NCBI GenBank assembly: GCA_023392975.1
Contig: JAEWNA010000245.1
Span: 1-8,882 of the forward strand
Direction of reading: 5' to 3'
Origin: Pseudomonadota bacterium
GTDB taxonomy: Bacteria; Pseudomonadota; Gammaproteobacteria; Xanthomonadales; Xanthomonadaceae
DNA: 8,882 bases
Positions within the stretch are counted from its first letter, which is position 1; each line of letters opens with the position of its first letter. A program made the translations under genes and the position numbers. This document shows positions 7,193 through 8,882 of this stretch, one piece after another. A model generated the notes under the pieces. The model ran no database searches. It saw nothing but the letters and a program-made list of their open reading frames with translations, and was not told the DNA's origin.

Positions 7193-7244
7193 GCCGCGCC
7201 AAGGCAACAGGAAAGACGGTAATCGCGGTTGAAAAGCCTGCCGC

Positions 7245-7311
7245 ACCCGGTCTGCCGGGTCCGCGCACGGTGATGCCTGCTCCGCCCGAAGGGCCTGCGC
7301 TCGACGGGCGG
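7245..7311 (+). other. Two hairpins in the long leader of the DUF11 gene
   Basis: ACCCGG (7245-7250) and CCGGGT (7255-7260) pair perfectly around TCTG. CCGCCCG (7282-7288) and CGGGCGG (7305-7311) pair perfectly around a 16-nt loop. There is no T-run after either stem. Both fall between the sigma-54-like site and the GTG start, so they would be in the mRNA leader. In DNA this GC-rich some stems arise by chance, so a regulatory role is only a possibility. Confidence 0.35.
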
Positions 7312-7411
7312 TCTGCATGGCAATCGACAACATGGCGACGCGTGGGGACTTGCGTCGCTTCTACGGGTGAACGGGGCGGCCAATTCGCGGCCGGACCCAG
7401 GGGGAGTTTCA

Positions 7412-8882
7412 GTGCTGGCCAAACCGACTTGCATCGCCGAAACCGCGCGCCGTTCGATCGTCGCCTTCGCACTGTTCGCCGCCACGCTCGTCGCGAGTCC
7501 GGCCGCCTGGTCGCAGACCGCGGTCAACACCGCCACGATCACGCCGCCGGCCACCGTCACCGACCCGAACGCCGGCAACAACAGCGCGACCGACAGCGAC
7601 ACCGTCGTCCGCAGCGCCAACCTCGCGCTCGCCAAGACGGCGACGCCGAATCCGGTGATCCTCGGCCAGACCCTCAGCTACACCCTCACGGTCACCAACG
7701 GCGGCCCCAGCGCCATCCTCGCCAGCGACACGTTCTCGATCGAGGAAAGCCTGCCCGCCGGCCTGACCGGCTGCAGCTACACGCCCTCCGGCGGCACTTT
7801 CAACGTCGGCAGCATTGCGCCGGGCGCGACCGGCACCGGCACCTGGACGGGGCTTGCCCTCGCCAACGGCGGCAGCGCGACGCTGACCATCGTCTGCACC
7901 GTCGGCAATGCGACGGCTGCCAGCATCACCAACACTGCCACCGTGCTGCCGCCGACCGGCGTCAGCGATCCGGACTGCTCGGGTTCACCGGTCGCCTGCG
8001 CCGGCAACAACACCGGCACGGCCGGCACCACGGTCAATCGCCCGCAGCTGACGATCACCAAGACGGCGAGCGCGGCTTCGTTCACGGTGGGCGTGCCTGC
8101 GAGCTACACGCTGCAGGTGGACAACACCGGCACGGCGGCGACGACGGCCGCGGCGACGATCACCGACACGATCCCGACCGGTCTGACGATCGGCACGCTG
8201 CCGGCGGGCTGCACGAGTGCGGGCCAGACCGTGACCTGCACCATCGCGGCGGGCCTCGCCGCGGGCGGCAGCACGAGCTTCGTGATCCCGGTGACGCCGA
8301 CGACTGCGGCGCAGCCGAGCGTGAGCAACACGGCAAGCGTCACGGGCGGCGGCGATCCGACCTGCCCGGCGGCCGCGCATTGCACCAGCACGGCGGGTCC
8401 GACGCCGGTGGATGCGCCGGTGCTGACGCTGACGAAGACCGCTTCGGCGGCGAGCTTCACGGTGGGTGTGCCGGCCAGCTACACGCTGCAGGTGGACAAC
8501 ACCGGCACGGCGGCGACCACTGCGGCCGCGACCATCACCGACACGATCCCGACCGGTCTGACGATCGGGACGCTGCCTGCGGGCTGCACGGCGGCGGGCC
8601 AGACGGTGACGTGCACGATCGCGGCGGGTCTTGCCGCGGGCGGCAGCACGAGCTTCGTGATCCCGGTGACGCCGACGGTGTCGGCACAGCCGAGCGTGAC
8701 CAACACGGCGAGTGTGACGGGCGGCGGCGATCCGACCTGCCCGGCGGCGGCGCACTGCACGAGCACGGCCGGCCCGACGCCGGTGGATGCGCCGGTGCTG
8801 ACGCTGACGAAGACCGCTTCGGCGGCGAGCTTCACGGTGGGCGTGCCTGCGAGCTACACGCTGCAGGTGGACAACACCGGCA
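7412..8882 (+). CDS. Secreted DUF11-repeat surface protein, 3'-partial
   Basis: The frame starts at GTG 7412, with GGGGGAG ending five nt upstream, and stays open to the window edge (490 codons seen). The N-terminus has two Arg (13-14), a hydrophobic core IVAFALFAATLVA (16-28) and SPAAWSQ, a Sec signal peptide probably cleaved near residue 34. Residues ~36-66 look like the end of a DUF11 unit (VNTATITPP...DPNAGNNSATDSDTV). A full DUF11-like domain follows at ~70-212 (ALAKTATPNPVILGQTLSYTLTV...), then tandem 125-residue units at 213-337, 338-462 and 463 onward. DUF11/TIGR01451 domains are Ig-like beta sandwiches in large cell-surface or secreted proteins. Each unit has paired cysteines (GC...TC and PTC...HC) that could form disulfides after export. 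Such proteins in related bacteria often end in a sorting signal such as IPTL-CTERM, which cannot be checked here. Function is unknown; a structural or adhesive role is inferred. A GTG at 7367 is a weaker alternative start. Confidence 0.85.
   Translation, partial: MLAKPTCIAETARRSIVAFALFAATLVASPAAWSQTAVNTATITPPATVTDPNAGNNSATDSDTVVRSANLALAKTATPNPVILGQTLSYTLTVTNGGPSAILASDTFSIEESLPAGLTGCSYTPSGGTFNVGSIAPGATGTGTWTGLALANGGSATLTIVCTVGNATAASITNTATVLPPTGVSDPDCSGSPVACAGNNTGTAGTTVNRPQLTITKTASAASFTVGVPASYTLQVDNTGTAATTAAATITDTIPTGLTIGTLPAGCTSAGQTVTCTIAAGLAAGGSTSFVIPVTPTTAAQPSVSNTASVTGGGDPTCPAAAHCTSTAGPTPVDAPVLTLTKTASAASFTVGVPASYTLQVDNTGTAATTAAATITDTIPTGLTIGTLPAGCTAAGQTVTCTIAAGLAAGGSTSFVIPVTPTVSAQPSVTNTASVTGGGDPTCPAAAHCTSTAGPTPVDAPVLTLTKTASAASFTVGVPASYTLQVDNTG
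8048..8882 (+). repeat. Tandem 375-bp repeats in the DUF11 gene
   Basis: Unit 1 is 8048-8422, unit 2 is 8423-8797 and unit 3 begins at 8798 and is cut by the window end. Each unit is 125 codons, in frame, starting at Leu of LT(I/L)TKTASAAS and ending PVDAPV. By hand comparison units 1 and 2 differ at about 44 of 375 bases but only 5 of 125 residues. The total number of units is unknown because the array continues beyond the window, and it is a likely place for assembly collapse or copy-number variation. Confidence 0.95.

Larger units (their letters stand above)
6864..7411. other. Divergent intergenic region, 548 nt, no credible gene
   Basis: This region separates the start of the minus-strand oxidoreductase gene from the start of the plus-strand DUF11 gene. 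It contains AT-richer patches (6941-6951 and ~7060-7195) that stand out from the GC-rich surroundings, as expected of promoter DNA. I see an extended -10 for the left gene, a sigma-54-like site for the right gene, a short palindrome at 7090-7103 and two hairpins at 7245-7260 and 7282-7311. Frames open here in either strand have no convincing ribosome binding site or recognisable protein. No tRNA or known riboswitch was recognised. Confidence 0.7.

Noticed and set aside
7196..7320. Cyclic di-GMP (GEMM) riboswitch in the DUF11 leader
   Set aside because: The GC-rich hairpins and GCCGGGT segment recall the 3' part of this class, but the conserved GCAAAGCC-type core and the GNRA-capped first stem are not present in the right order.
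6949..7635. Minus-strand open frame with a hydrophobic start across the intergenic region
   Set aside because: Its N-terminal part is antisense to the DUF11 signal peptide and first residues, it has no convincing ribosome binding site, and the rest crosses promoter DNA.
8104..8835. Two near-identical 118-codon minus-strand open frames
   Set aside because: They are antisense shadows of the 375-bp DUF11 repeats and are similar only because the underlying DNA is repeated.

Overview
The window is very GC-rich coding DNA with strong third-position G/C bias. The gene set fits a gammaproteobacterium of the Lysobacter/Luteimonas/Xanthomonas group: a one-polypeptide indolepyruvate ferredoxin oxidoreductase, an M56 peptidase with SDYD-type repeats, and a large secreted DUF11 repeat protein. 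The taxon is inferred from gene content and composition, not proven.

Layout. Positions 1-1482 (+) hold the C-terminal part of an M56 (BlaR1-like) membrane peptidase: the end of the peptidase domain, one membrane helix, then a presumably periplasmic region ending in seven clear and one degenerate copies of a roughly 34-residue SDYD repeat. Positions 1483-1689 are a short non-coding gap with a possible promoter (Pho-box-like direct repeat plus a -10) and two strong hairpins. Positions 1690-3159 (+) encode a sulfotransferase-like protein with an unusual N-terminal extension. It is convergent, with a 17-nt gap, with the indolepyruvate oxidoreductase at 3177-6863 (-), which is complete at 1228 residues. 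Positions 6864-7411 are a divergent 548-nt intergenic region carrying promoter candidates for both flanking genes, including a near-consensus sigma-54 site, and several inverted repeats. From 7412 (+) to the window end runs an open frame with no stop: a secreted DUF11-domain protein whose 375-bp tandem repeats continue past the window.

The genes do not form an obvious pathway. The oxidoreductase is central amino-acid catabolism. The other three look like envelope or surface functions: a membrane sensor-protease, a possible polysaccharide-modifying sulfotransferase, and a repetitive exported protein. No mobile element, CRISPR array, tRNA or rRNA was seen. The points most worth a second look are the SDYD-repeat sensor region, the domain make-up of the sulfotransferase-like protein, the sigma-54-like promoter, and the DUF11 repeats, whose protein sequence is better conserved than their DNA.
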